Source: Natrinema mahii (lineage in GTDB: Archaea > Halobacteriota > Halobacteria > Halobacteriales > Natrialbaceae). From it: 64,000 bases of DNA. The notes under the pieces were generated by a model. That model searched no databases, was not told the DNA's origin, and saw only the letters and a program-made list of their open reading frames with translations. The stretch is from the NCBI GenBank assembly GCA_000690595.2, contig JHUT02000013.1, forward strand, positions 1 to 64,000, written 5' to 3'. Shown in pieces: positions 53,101-61,195 of the stretch. The position numbers and the translations under genes are program-made. Each line of letters begins with the position of its first letter. Position 1 is the stretch's first letter.

Positions 53101-54131
53101 TTCAGGAGTGTGGGGCGCTCATCAACTACGACCTGCCGTGGAACCCGATGCGGGTGGAACAGCGTATCGGTCGGATTGACCGTATCGGCCAACGGTTCGA
53201 CGAGATCCGTATTCTCAACTACAGCTACGAGGATACGGTTGAGACAGATATCTATGATCGCCTTGACGACCGGATTGGCCTCTTCGAAAACGTCGTCGGT
53301 GAGATGCAACCCATACTCTCCGGCGTCAGCCAACAGATTCGGGATGCGACCTTGAATGCGGACAGCGCTGACGACCAGTCTGCGGTCGAATCAGCTGACC
53401 GTGAGTTCTCTGAAGAACTCGAAGAACGCGATCAGGGCGACCGCGTTGATGTCAGTGAGTCACTCGAGGACGTCGACGACCTCGTCGCTCAGGACGTCGT
53501 TGACGAAGCAAAACTTGATGCGTGGCAATCCTACAACCACCCGGATCTCGTCGATGTCGGCGAGGAGGAATACGAGTATCAACCGCCCTTCGAGACACCG
53601 AGTCTCCAGTCAGTGTTGGTCGATAACGACGCGCTTGCCGAGGCCGGTGTCGAATTCACCCCGGTTCACGAGATTGATTTCGAGTACGATGACGGGGACT
53701 TCGACTTTGCGGACAGTACGTATCGTCTCTCAGTAGGTGATGCACCGATTGAGGTCCCAGCCGGGGATGGGGAACAGACGATTGCACAGGCTATTGCGAC
53801 TGCTGCAGATGAAGTGGCAGTAACGTTCTCGGCTGAGTGTGCTGACGAGTTCCCATCGGTTCAGCATCTTGCGCCAGGTCATCCCCTTCTCGGGCAGCTC
53901 CTCACAGTACTGCAGGATGTGAGTGAGGATCCGTCGCGATTCCAACAGCGAATCGTGACCCGACCTGATCAAGACCAGGAGCCAGTAGTGTGTGCGTGGG
54001 GGCGGGACGGCGTGTTTACCCGGGTTACACGCGATGGGACAGTAGCTGAAAATGGACCGATGGATTCCCTTCCGACGTGGTGTGATCAATTCCTCGATAA
54101 CCGAGAGAAGTCAACAAAGCAGCCACAGTAG
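50181..54131 (+). CDS. PLD-domain SNF2-type helicase of the island
   Basis: The 1316-residue protein starts with a phospholipase-D-like domain holding HPKVGLFHDSDGNTISFEGS and NETVGGW near residue 137-165 (the HxK...GS.N pattern). The helicase core follows: CDEVGLGKTIEAGLTLSRLG near 293, IVDEAHNARRG near 462, VFTQYADTMDFIRNSL near 895, and GALINYDLPWNPMRVEQRIG with RIDRIGQ near 977-1003. This SNF2/COG0553 type helicase fused to a PLD nuclease is typical of archaeal defence clusters. The gap to the methylase is 18 bases. It probably moves along or cuts foreign DNA that lacks the host mark. Confidence 0.9.
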   Translation: MTNLREREWQSIYESKPEQGRAHLVKDFYEPALERSQQYDRIAGYFSSTALAAAANGVHALVENNGEMRLIVGTELYETDRPVLEALTDRLEENLEDLDDERLDANLRILARLLRRGRIHIKVAYPRSSSHDWEIFHPKVGLFHDSDGNTISFEGSVNETVGGWARNYERFKVHRSWVPEQADYVAGDEETFERLWSGEHPFVEVYDLPKAIEEDIIDWKAPDTESDLQEAIQIANGTAPPTELDKANIIQDGPLSPGGLALAEEASTITPWPHQRVVSDTLVNTYPQSFLLCDEVGLGKTIEAGLTLSRLGLTGELETGLLLVPASLQQQWQEELWEKFNINAVRFDRDTAGDHVFRDVRGHDHYPPLVADLDLAGEAEWVESPIWRFLYEQQSNDTDASSPLDGPVIVIMSWHTARLDDRWDQVAPLDQVSDRSRNVIPASCRGRDHDLEDRMGVWDAVIVDEAHNARRGSNFYALLEQLRDYTHAYYLLTATPMQLHAGELYDLMQLLDLPGGWDNRDTFVEFFETRDGLSQALDEVFDDSSSESDEADASWNTQATLDGLEYQDRLPMDRPFSSKVFQHLADELELNVDGQDRAIAKERVLTACRLARAYGDAYDGYLDRVDDAMADYDIDRFEASEDTKLKRLLYPDDADEWLMASRSDRQDALDELSPGGWRVIRDVLAESTPVDALIHRNTRDTLRKYEAVGLLDTTVPDRNPEQRKIELTEETRAVYDQIDEYTREFYKRAQQTDEAQTRAIGFVMTTYRQRLTSSVYAISQSLKHRLETLRAQRTVLAGRERARDRDYGDAEQVVLETLQNADLEDGDVLDELDASSDDLDLSELIPSVTEEGKQLIEEEIEALEAFVNDLDLVDTDPKIQQLYDDLDELDRAGHNRVIVFTQYADTMDFIRNSLADLLGATIATYSGRGGELYDPDSETWEHVGKERVKREFSRDDGQVDILVCTDSASEGLNLQECGALINYDLPWNPMRVEQRIGRIDRIGQRFDEIRILNYSYEDTVETDIYDRLDDRIGLFENVVGEMQPILSGVSQQIRDATLNADSADDQSAVESADREFSEELEERDQGDRVDVSESLEDVDDLVAQDVVDEAKLDAWQSYNHPDLVDVGEEEYEYQPPFETPSLQSVLVDNDALAEAGVEFTPVHEIDFEYDDGDFDFADSTYRLSVGDAPIEVPAGDGEQTIAQAIATAADEVAVTFSAECADEFPSVQHLAPGHPLLGQLLTVLQDVSEDPSRFQQRIVTRPDQDQEPVVCAWGRDGVFTRVTRDGTVAENGPMDSLPTWCDQFLDNREKSTKQPQ

Positions 54132-54174
54132 CTGGGTAGTTTTGTAAGTATGGACTTCCCAGATAAACCAATAG

Positions 54175-55326
54175 ATGCCAAACACTGCTCTCGAAGCAAA
54201 TCTCCGCGCTATCGGAGACGGTGCGAGACTGGAACAGTTAGCTGTTGACTTGCTTGGTCGAGACGGATACGACGTCGATCCAACCGGCGTGAGGGGTCCG
54301 GATGGCGGGAGGGATGCACTTCTTGAGCGTTCGGGAAAATCTGGCGTGCTCCACTGTAGCGTGACCTCGAGTAATATCGAAGAGAAGATCCGTTCAGATG
54401 CAAATTCAGCTGCTGACTATCCGGAGGAGTTCGATTTCTTCATATTTGCTACCACCACGGAAATTGCCGGGGTCAAACGGGACCGACTAGAGAACGAATT
54501 GGCGGATACGTACGGCTGGCGCGTTCACATCAAGGATTTTGCCCGATTGAGAAAAGACCTGATGGTTGTCGACAACCACGATGTCGCCCAAGAACATCTC
54601 CATGTTGACCCTCTGAATGCTCTCGACGATCCAGAACAGGATATCGACGAATTATATGAGGCTCAACTCGACCGATTACGGAATCGACAGCCACGCCACG
54701 GTGAATTAGTAGATGAAGGACCGATTGTGGCGGTTCATGTCATTCCCGTTGAGTCGGTTTCGGATCCTCCTGGAATGATCGCAACCGATCTCCCTGGCCC
54801 ACCAAAATTCCGCTCACGGTCGGCTGGTACCGAAGGTTTCGGTGATTTCGCAATTACAGCTCCGTATACGGAGCTGTCTGAAGGGAAATTTTCCGAATAC
54901 GTCTGTTTAGACGGTAATGGGTGGGTAGAAGCTGTAACAACCAAGCTGGCTATGGAGCGGAACGGGAGGCACGGGATAGCGTGGTTCATCGATAAAGAGA
55001 TCGTCTCTCTAATGGATCGGCTCCGAGAAATGTATCAGACTTCGGGCATTTATCCGCCGTTGTACGTATATATCACGATAATCGATGCAGCGAACTATCC
55101 GATTGAAAAACCACAACGAGTTGTCGGCCCAGACACCACCCGTCCGATCAGCGAGAATATCTTCCAATTGAAACGAGTGGAGATTGAAGATTGGGACTCT
55201 AATATCGCGGTGGCCCTTCGCGAACCCCTCTATCAGCTCTGGAACCGTATTGGCTGGCGAAACGGTTCGATACACTATTCGCAAAATGAGGATGGTTCTT
55301 TTGAGTGGGAGCCATATGAATCATAA
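54175..55326 (+). CDS. Mrr/restriction-endonuclease-like N-terminal domain protein, active site incomplete
   Basis: The 383-residue protein begins with an Mrr-like core: RLEQLAVDLLGRDGYDVDPT, GVRGPDGGRDALLERSGK and then GVLHCSVTSSNIEEKI. The Asp of GGRD is in place, but the usual Glu/Gln-x-Lys after the next strand is replaced by CSV, so catalysis may be lost or use other residues. The rest is a beta-rich domain and helical end. It starts 43 bases after the helicase stop on the same strand, so it belongs to the defence operon as a nuclease or recognition subunit. Confidence 0.7.
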   Translation: MPNTALEANLRAIGDGARLEQLAVDLLGRDGYDVDPTGVRGPDGGRDALLERSGKSGVLHCSVTSSNIEEKIRSDANSAADYPEEFDFFIFATTTEIAGVKRDRLENELADTYGWRVHIKDFARLRKDLMVVDNHDVAQEHLHVDPLNALDDPEQDIDELYEAQLDRLRNRQPRHGELVDEGPIVAVHVIPVESVSDPPGMIATDLPGPPKFRSRSAGTEGFGDFAITAPYTELSEGKFSEYVCLDGNGWVEAVTTKLAMERNGRHGIAWFIDKEIVSLMDRLREMYQTSGIYPPLYVYITIIDAANYPIEKPQRVVGPDTTRPISENIFQLKRVEIEDWDSNIAVALREPLYQLWNRIGWRNGSIHYSQNEDGSFEWEPYES

Positions 55327-55379
55327 ACGGGCCTGTTGAACCGCGCATCCGTACAAATTCAGCAGAAGAGAAAACGGCT

Positions 55380-56450
55380 CTATTCTGGCTGTTCTTCGTC
55401 AAAACCGAAGAGCTGTGATTTTGCGTGCGTTTCTCCTCTGATGGCTTTTTGCGCTGCTGCAACGGCATCCTGTAGATTACTGTCCCCCTTCAAATGTGAG
55501 ACCGCCTCTTCAGGAGTCGCCACACCAATTCGATACTTCGCACTGTTTACGTACGAATTGAGTGTCCGAGCCTTCATAATGGAGAATAATAGGTTCTTGC
55601 TCAGGGCTTCAAAGTCGATATCCATAATTTGCACCCCGAATCGAGAGTGAATCCCGTGGATGAGGTCGTTTCTGTACTTCCACGCTTCACGAATTACCTC
55701 TTCTTCTTTCTGGGTGAGCAGTGGCGTGATATTGTCGATTTTATTCGAGAATCCGCAGTGCATATACGACTTCTTGATTTCTTTATCGTTGCCTTGCTCC
55801 AGGTGGTATCGGTTTACTAGCTCGACGATTTCTTCGTCGACAATTGAGTACGCCACAAACAGCGGTGCGTACACCGTTTCGTAGAACTCGCCCTGTTGAA
55901 ACGTATCTGAATCGTCATTCCAGGACTCATGCCACTCTTCGATTTCACCGCTCTCCGCGAGGAGATTCAAAATCGCTGCAAACAACCTTGGTGCAATATC
56001 TGCTGGGCTGTCCCCGACTCCTCGAGCAGATGGCTCAGAATCGAGGATGGGGAGACCCATTTCGTCCTGATAGGTAACATTCAGAGTCCGCTCCATCCCC
56101 GGTGACAACCGATACACAGGGAGATATTCATCTGATCCGTATAGCGACCCCACTTTCTCCATTCCGAATTGTTCTTCTATCCGTCCGAAATTAAGCAATA
56201 TTTGAACTTTCTGTCCGTCATCGAGGGTCGGCAGCTTGGTGAGGGTAGGGATTACTTCGTCGACATTCCGATACCCAGAGCCAAGGTGTCTGTATTCCCA
56301 CCGATTCGTGCCCTCCTCGCTTGTCACATACCGTATGACGTACTCTGTCTCATCATCACAGATATCTGAATGGGGGACGCGACCGTGTCGGATACCTTCT
56401 ACGTAGCGTATATCATATCCATCATTGTCCTGTTTATACTCAATATCCAT
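55380..56450 (-). CDS. HEPN-like protein, convergent to the defence operon
   Basis: From ATG 56450 (MDIEYKQDNDGYDIRY) the protein has 356 residues. The N-terminal half is beta-rich. The C-terminal part carries EVIREAWKYRNDLIHGIHSR, with R-N-D-L-I-H matching the R-x4-H motif of HEPN ribonucleases, embedded in helices. Its long N-terminal domain may sense the trigger. It converges on the Mrr-like gene with 53 bases between stops. Placement next to an Hma-like operon suggests an abortive-infection companion, but it may be separate. Confidence 0.65.
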   Translation of the reverse strand: MDIEYKQDNDGYDIRYVEGIRHGRVPHSDICDDETEYVIRYVTSEEGTNRWEYRHLGSGYRNVDEVIPTLTKLPTLDDGQKVQILLNFGRIEEQFGMEKVGSLYGSDEYLPVYRLSPGMERTLNVTYQDEMGLPILDSEPSARGVGDSPADIAPRLFAAILNLLAESGEIEEWHESWNDDSDTFQQGEFYETVYAPLFVAYSIVDEEIVELVNRYHLEQGNDKEIKKSYMHCGFSNKIDNITPLLTQKEEEVIREAWKYRNDLIHGIHSRFGVQIMDIDFEALSKNLLFSIMKARTLNSYVNSAKYRIGVATPEEAVSHLKGDSNLQDAVAAAQKAIRGETHAKSQLFGFDEEQPE

Positions 56451-56644
56451 CGTACTCTGCGAATCTATTGTGTAAAAGTGATATATAAGCACCCGCTGCG
56501 TCCGTCCTGTGACCTCAGCTCTCGATAGACATCGGAAGGTTGTGTGGTGGCCGGGTTACCGTTCCAGTGCTTCTCTGAGGTCACTTCCTTCTGAATTCTA
56601 CAGAAGATGGCGATCAGCCGCCAGAAATTGATTTCTCTGGGCAG

Positions 56645-57130
56645 ATGATTGAAGAGGATCTAGTCTATCAGATGGCAGCAAATGAAGAGAAAGAGCGTCC
56701 ATACTGTGTGAATTGGAGCTCAACTAGGGAACTATCTGAGGCTATTGAGGGAACACTCGGACCAAAAGGTAATCGCGAACCGACTAATCTACGGAAAGTA
56801 CTCCCCGACCTGACGCATGTCGGTGCCGGACGATCAGTACCAGTACATGAGGAACAACCCGGTCCAGTCAAAGCTGCCTTCTGCCGACATCCAGGGTCAG
56901 GATATTCGATCGGGCTGTGGTATCCAGAGGGCCCGATAAATGTTGAGAATATCTGGAAGGTCGCTGAAACGCTAAACGCCCACTTCGTGAGTGCTATCGA
57001 AGTGTTTCCAACGGGGTTCAATTGGGCTGTTTCACCAGACCTCTGGAATCAGATGGCAGTTCGGTCAAATGTCCAGCCGCTGGTTCAAATAACGTGGGGG
57101 ACACCTCAGGACCTACCGTTCACACTGTAG
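56645..57130 (+). CDS. Hypothetical protein, possibly N-terminally truncated
   Basis: From ATG 56645 the protein has 161 residues with RPYCVNWSSTRELSEAIEGT, GPKGNREPTNLRKVLPDLTH and a beta-rich C-terminal end with several Trp. The coding character continues upstream of the ATG (SGQ, IDFSGQ-type residues) back to a TGA near 56575, so it may have begun earlier. No family is recognised. It sits 194 bases after the divergent HEPN-like start and 58 bases before the CoiA-like gene on the same strand. Confidence 0.5.
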   Translation: MIEEDLVYQMAANEEKERPYCVNWSSTRELSEAIEGTLGPKGNREPTNLRKVLPDLTHVGAGRSVPVHEEQPGPVKAAFCRHPGSGYSIGLWYPEGPINVENIWKVAETLNAHFVSAIEVFPTGFNWAVSPDLWNQMAVRSNVQPLVQITWGTPQDLPFTL

Positions 57131-57188
57131 AGAGTCTGTTCCACAGCGCTATTTTAATATATCTGAAACCTCATTTCTGGGGTATCCA

Positions 57189-58376
57189 ATGCCCTTCCGG
57201 GCGATCCGAAACGGCGAGATCGTCGCACCGACCGCAGTTGCAGGCAACGAGTCCGTAACGTGTCCCGACTGCGGCGACTCGATGCATACTCGGAAACGAA
57301 CAGGGGAGGCTCGCCACTTCGTTCACTCCCATTCCGGCGGGGGAAGTAACTGTCCGACCGCCGGGACAGGTGAGTCGGACACCCACGCTCGTTGCGTTGC
57401 GCTGGCGGCTGAAGCCCTCTCCGATCGGTTTGATTCACAACCAACCCAATGTGACATCGAAAAGCAGATCGATCTCGAAAAGAGCTACCTTGGCCACGAC
57501 CATCGACGGGCGGACGTACTCCTCGGGTTCGAATCCGAGAACGCGTACTTTGGGCACGGGATCGTGATCGAGGTCCAGCACAAGAATAACGAGAAGAATA
57601 TTGAAGCGGCAACGTACGACTATCTCAAAGAAGGCTACTCGATCGCGTGGCTATCGACGAGTGACTTCGGAACAGAGTCCTTAGAGTACGCTATCGTCGA
57701 AGAGGCGTTCCAGTCCGATGACGGGAGGGGATATACCCCGCGTGAGAACAATCCACGCTATCAAATCGACTGTCAGCACTATCTGTATGAGGGTGAGCAC
57801 ATTTGGAGATCAGTTCCATCGTCCGTCTTAGACGACGTCGATGAGTACGAGCTGTGTATTGGGCAAGAGTGTGATATCCGACGACGGTATGATGAAGAGA
57901 CAGACAGCTACGAGTATGGCATAGAGTCTGGTTTACCGTCGTATTTCTGGTTGAAGATGCTTCGAAAAGCCATCGTCAGAAAAAGCAATTTTGGTGGTTT
58001 CAACGAAATGAAGCAGACGCTCAGGCAGAGACATCGGGTCGCAACGGCAGAGAAGGCACTTGCTGCCCGTCCCGAGATCGAGTACTGCCGAGGCCCGAAA
58101 GGGTTCCACGAATGGAAGTCACCAGAGACTATCTGGTCAGACTTTAGCGATCAACCACAGATCGAACTTCGGGAGTGTCGATACTGTCCAGTGCACCTCC
58201 TTACGAATTTTCGGGGACGTCGGCGCGATCGAACGGATATCTTCTTTGGCGGACCCCCAGACTCGGACCTGAACCTGGTTACGCTCGAGAAACACCCCGG
58301 GAGATGCAAACACCGGAGCCACAATCCGGAGAAGTGGTTCGAGTACTGTCCTGAATGCGGCGATACGGACCCATGA
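57189..58376 (+). CDS. CoiA-like nuclease-family protein with zinc ligands
   Basis: The 395-residue protein starts MPFRAIRNGEIVAPTAVAGN and holds CPDCGDSMHTRKRTGEARHF, HRRADVLLGFESENAYFG and GIVIEVQHKNNEKNIEAATY, which is the pattern of CoiA-like competence nucleases (Asp ... Glu-Val-Gln). A zinc-like CPDC and a C-terminal CPEC (YCPECGDTDP) flank the nuclease. CoiA proteins are associated with DNA uptake and recombination. The gene lies just right of the defence island, and its relation to it is uncertain. A decayed short gene follows downstream on the minus strand. Confidence 0.75.
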   Translation: MPFRAIRNGEIVAPTAVAGNESVTCPDCGDSMHTRKRTGEARHFVHSHSGGGSNCPTAGTGESDTHARCVALAAEALSDRFDSQPTQCDIEKQIDLEKSYLGHDHRRADVLLGFESENAYFGHGIVIEVQHKNNEKNIEAATYDYLKEGYSIAWLSTSDFGTESLEYAIVEEAFQSDDGRGYTPRENNPRYQIDCQHYLYEGEHIWRSVPSSVLDDVDEYELCIGQECDIRRRYDEETDSYEYGIESGLPSYFWLKMLRKAIVRKSNFGGFNEMKQTLRQRHRVATAEKALAARPEIEYCRGPKGFHEWKSPETIWSDFSDQPQIELRECRYCPVHLLTNFRGRRRDRTDIFFGGPPDSDLNLVTLEKHPGRCKHRSHNPEKWFEYCPECGDTDP

Positions 58377-58388
58377 TCGGTGGGTCAG

Positions 58389-58496
58389 CTACGGCTCGTC
58401 TACAGCCAGCCACTCGAGCGCTGCACTGAGCGCTTGACTGTTCGTCGCGACGCGATCGACCTAAGCGGTGTCGTACTCTCCTGTTGTCTCCGGCAC
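58389..58496 (-). pseudogene. Short gene remnant with an in-frame TAG
   Basis: From GTG 58496 the frame reads MPETTGEYDTA, then TAG at 58461-58463, then VDRVATNSQALSAALEWLAV to TAG at 58389-58391. A single base change from TGG would explain the first TAG. It overlaps no other gene. I treat it as a remnant; function unknown. Confidence 0.4.
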
Positions 58497-58558
58497 TTTG
58501 AATATGTTTCTTGATCCTTCAGCGACAATTACTTTAGGAAAAACGATAATATCGGCCC

Positions 58559-59359
58559 ATGATAATTTCAGGCGGGTCTCTTCGTTTCGCCCGCAAGCAC
58601 ATTGAACAACTCTTCATACATTCAAAAACAGCCGCAATCTCCAGTTTTTCCGTATTCGCCTATTCAGTCGCAATCATCGTTACGATTATTCTTGGAGCGG
58701 CCTCCCTTTCTCTTCCTACCACAGACCTTCTGACCATTGCGATTAACACCTTCTTCGAGTCACCAGTCAAAATCTTCTTTTTCAGTATGTTAACCATCAT
58801 TGTCCAAAAAATTGAATTGCTAAAGTGGATGTCGTTTTTTGATCCACATGACCATCACCCAGTTGTGGATTTTATTATCGGCTTCCCAATATTCGTAGTC
58901 GGACTGGCCCTCGTATTGAGCGTACTTGAACAGCTACAGAACCTTTCAACGTCTGCTAGCGACGGCCTTTACGTGCTGGCGGAAATTTTCCTCCTTGTTG
59001 GTGCCTTTAGTGCTGCCATGTTTTGTGCCGCAGTCACTGTGAATGGCGGGTGTCGCATACTTTCGAACGGATTCACTGGGTTACTGCTTCTCGGGGAGAT
59101 TAGAGAGTTGCCTACACTGGCTTCCGAGTGGATTCTCCGACACTGTGATCGAATTTTGTATCTTGTAGAAGCTGCCAAAACCATCTCTAAGTATGCTGAT
59201 GAGCAGGATATACCGAAGTATTCAGCAGCAATTGAAATTTTCGATAACGGGTTGAACCAAGTTGGTTTAGATGATGGGCATTCTGATGAAGAGCAAAAAG
59301 GTCAGCGGGACGGTGACGATGATGGTGATGATGTTGTTGTGTCGCATCGAGAGCAATAG
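58559..59359 (+). CDS. Membrane protein with acidic C-terminal tail
   Basis: The 266-residue protein has hydrophobic segments near residues 35-60, 68-85, 100-125 and 135-160 (SFSVFAYSVAIIVTIILGAA, ESPVKIFFFSMLTIIV, DFIIGFPIFVVGLALVLS, VLAEIFLLVGAFSAAMFCA). A helical stretch and an Asp/Glu-rich end (QRDGDDDGDDVVV) follow. No family is recognised. It stands alone between the CoiA-like region and the SWIM gene; an ATG start with an AT-rich upstream region supports it. Confidence 0.65.
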   Translation: MIISGGSLRFARKHIEQLFIHSKTAAISSFSVFAYSVAIIVTIILGAASLSLPTTDLLTIAINTFFESPVKIFFFSMLTIIVQKIELLKWMSFFDPHDHHPVVDFIIGFPIFVVGLALVLSVLEQLQNLSTSASDGLYVLAEIFLLVGAFSAAMFCAAVTVNGGCRILSNGFTGLLLLGEIRELPTLASEWILRHCDRILYLVEAAKTISKYADEQDIPKYSAAIEIFDNGLNQVGLDDGHSDEEQKGQRDGDDDGDDVVVSHREQ

Positions 59360-59557
59360 TGATTGTCCGAGAATTGGGGCATCACAGAGACCATCACTCT
59401 CAAACAGCACGAGAACCGTGACGACATGAAATCTGGCTCAGCAAAAAAGAAGTAGAGCGGTTTCTCAAGGCTACCGACGGAACCCAATAGCGGATCGAAT
59501 TCGGTTTTTCTGCGCCTGAGAGGATGAGGCGCATACTCGTGTGCCTCGAGGCCACGA

Positions 59558-60118
59558 ATGAGTACAAATCGACCACTCCAGAGCGACTCGCATCGAGATC
59601 AACCAACAAACGAGTACACAAGCGACCGCGATCGCAGCTATCCAGGAGACGTTGCCCGACTGAACGGACATGAGCTCGTCGCGATCGACGAGTGGCTACC
59701 AGGCACGGAGCCAACACCGTACGAACTCAATCTCACTGATGGCTACGAGTATCGGACACGCTACTGGCGCTGCAGAAAGTGCAGCCAAGAACGCAACCAT
59801 CGCGACGAGTTCACCGTCCCCTGCGACAACCCCCAGCCGTCGACTGCCCTCGAGGCAGGTGGCTACTCGATCGACGACCCACGAACGCGCCGTGCACTGA
59901 ACGAAAGACTGGACGTCCGCTTTGCGACAGCGGGCCCGATCTACGAGGTCCATAGTGAGAGCGGGAACACCTACACGGTCGACATCGAGGCAGCGACGTG
60001 TACCTGCCCTGATTTCGAGCAGCGCCAGCCAGACAACGGCTGCAAGCATCTTCGCCGTGTTGACCTCGAGATCCGGACGGGACTTGTCCCTGCGCCAGAT
60101 GGGACGTTCAGCCACTGA
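59558..60118 (+). CDS. SWIM zinc-finger protein
   Basis: From ATG 59558 the 186-residue protein has a polar N-terminus, a Cys-rich middle (YWRCRKCSQERNHRDEFTVP) and a SWIM finger at the end: TCTCPDFEQRQPDNGCKHLR, the C-x-C...C-x-H pattern. SWIM fingers occur in haloarchaeal plasmid and genome proteins and probably bind DNA or proteins. Three hairpins begin six bases after its stop codon. The two small genes downstream (60277, 60441) may share its context. Confidence 0.8.
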   Translation: MSTNRPLQSDSHRDQPTNEYTSDRDRSYPGDVARLNGHELVAIDEWLPGTEPTPYELNLTDGYEYRTRYWRCRKCSQERNHRDEFTVPCDNPQPSTALEAGGYSIDDPRTRRALNERLDVRFATAGPIYEVHSESGNTYTVDIEAATCTCPDFEQRQPDNGCKHLRRVDLEIRTGLVPAPDGTFSH

Positions 60119-60123
60119 CTGTC

Positions 60124-60189
60124 GAGTGACGAGATCACTCAAGACGGTTTGTGACCCCCGAAAGGGGTGCGGGGGCTCGAAGGGAGCCC
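60124..60189 (+). promoter_or_regulatory. Three tandem hairpins between the SWIM gene and a small zinc-finger gene
   Basis: Stem 1 is GAGTGA 60124-60129 with TCACTC 60135-60140. Stem 2 is ACCCC 60154-60158 with GGGGT 60164-60168. Stem 3 is GGGCTC 60173-60178 with GAGCCC 60184-60189. They stand one behind another with loops of five bases and no T-run. The row could be a terminator array or a structured leader RNA for the gene at 60277. Confidence 0.45.
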
Positions 60190-60276
60190 ACCGCAGCAAC
60201 CCATGAGACAAAGAGAGACAGCAGTCGCGTCGACAGCCACTGAAACGACTCAGCTCCGGAACCGAGGAATCTCCAG

Positions 60277-60441
60277 ATGACTGACCGCGACGAGTGCCGG
60301 ATGCCGACGTGTTCGGAACCTGCCCGCGATCGGACAGGGTATTCTGGTCGGTTCTGTTCGGACAGCTGCGAGGTCCGCTACGAGCATCTCCAAGCGGACG
60401 CTCGAGATGCTGCAGTGGATGAAGCCGAGGATCTGTACTGA
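60277..60441 (+). CDS. Small zinc-finger protein of 54 residues
   Basis: ATG 60277 opens MTDRDECRMPTCSEPARDRT, then GYSGRFCSDSCEVRYEHLQA and a helical acidic end to TGA. Four Cys (CRMPTC and CSDSC) fit a zinc finger, and the helix may contact DNA. I remember similar small proteins on haloarchaeal plasmids. The next gene begins within its stop codon (TGATG), so both are coupled. Function unknown. Confidence 0.65.
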   Translation: MTDRDECRMPTCSEPARDRTGYSGRFCSDSCEVRYEHLQADARDAAVDEAEDLY

Positions 60442-60653
60442 TGCTCAAGCAGATCGATCACCGTGGTAAGCGTTTCACGATTGATGACAAGGACGGTGTC
60501 GACGATGTCGCTCGTGAACGGTGTCGGCGGGACGAACTGCTCGAACGACAGGCTCAGCGAGAGATCCGTGAACTCGAGCGTGCGAAAGCAGTCGCTGGAC
60601 CAGACAGTGAAAATTCTGATATTGGAATGCTCGACCAGCGACATGAAACATAG
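60441..60653 (+). CDS. Small charged helical protein coupled to the zinc-finger gene
   Basis: The 70-residue product starts MLKQIDHRGKRFTIDDKDGV and consists of one long charged helix (DELLERQAQREIRELERAKA). It shares ATG/TGA overlap with the preceding gene, which marks a small operon. It is typical of short plasmid-borne haloarchaeal proteins; no activity is assigned. Confidence 0.55.
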   Translation: MLKQIDHRGKRFTIDDKDGVDDVARERCRRDELLERQAQREIRELERAKAVAGPDSENSDIGMLDQRHET

Positions 60654-61195
60654 GGAACGAAAGACACACCGTATTTCCGGAGATAACTGCTCAAGCAGAG
60701 ATCTGCTATAAGCAGTGATGAAACGCACCTTCACAGATAGTTGATACCCCGGGCACACAGAGTACACTCTGCACACAGTGCGTCTCGAGTCTCGAAAAGC
60801 GGTACGTCTGGCGGATCGGGGACAACGATCAACACCGGACGCGACTGTGAGATGGACGATGATTGGAATCGGGCAATGTCGCCCGATCCGTGCGTGAGTG
60901 ATTTGTTCAACGTTCTTGTTATCAATTCCCCTACATATCCATGAGAACAGCTCTATTGTTACATTCGAAGATGTAGAAACATCTGTTAGATGCAATCATG
61001 TTGCTACAATCTATAAATCAAATCAAGGAAATCAGTACAGCCTGCAGTGGCGTTAACAGACGTACCGACACGCGAATATTGTCTAATATTCTGGAAATAG
61101 TAGATACATTATGCCATGTAGGATTGGGAATAAGATAGGATCCTAACTAAAGAACCCATTACGTCCGGTTGACCCCTGAATGTCCAGAAAAGCTG
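60654..61195. other. Intergenic region behind the orc gene
   Basis: I support no gene here. Toward the orc gene it holds GAATATT/AATATTC (61074-61091), the motif ACATTCGAAGATGT (60961-60974), related to one upstream of parA, and an ORB-like GTCCAGAA word near 61181. These may be part of the replication region. A minus-strand frame near 60731-60925 has some coding character but reads poorly. Confidence 0.4.

Noticed and set aside
60731-60925. Minus-strand frame with Cys pairs near its end
   Set aside because: The first half lacks coding character and no start with promoter is visible; it may be a remnant but cannot be supported.
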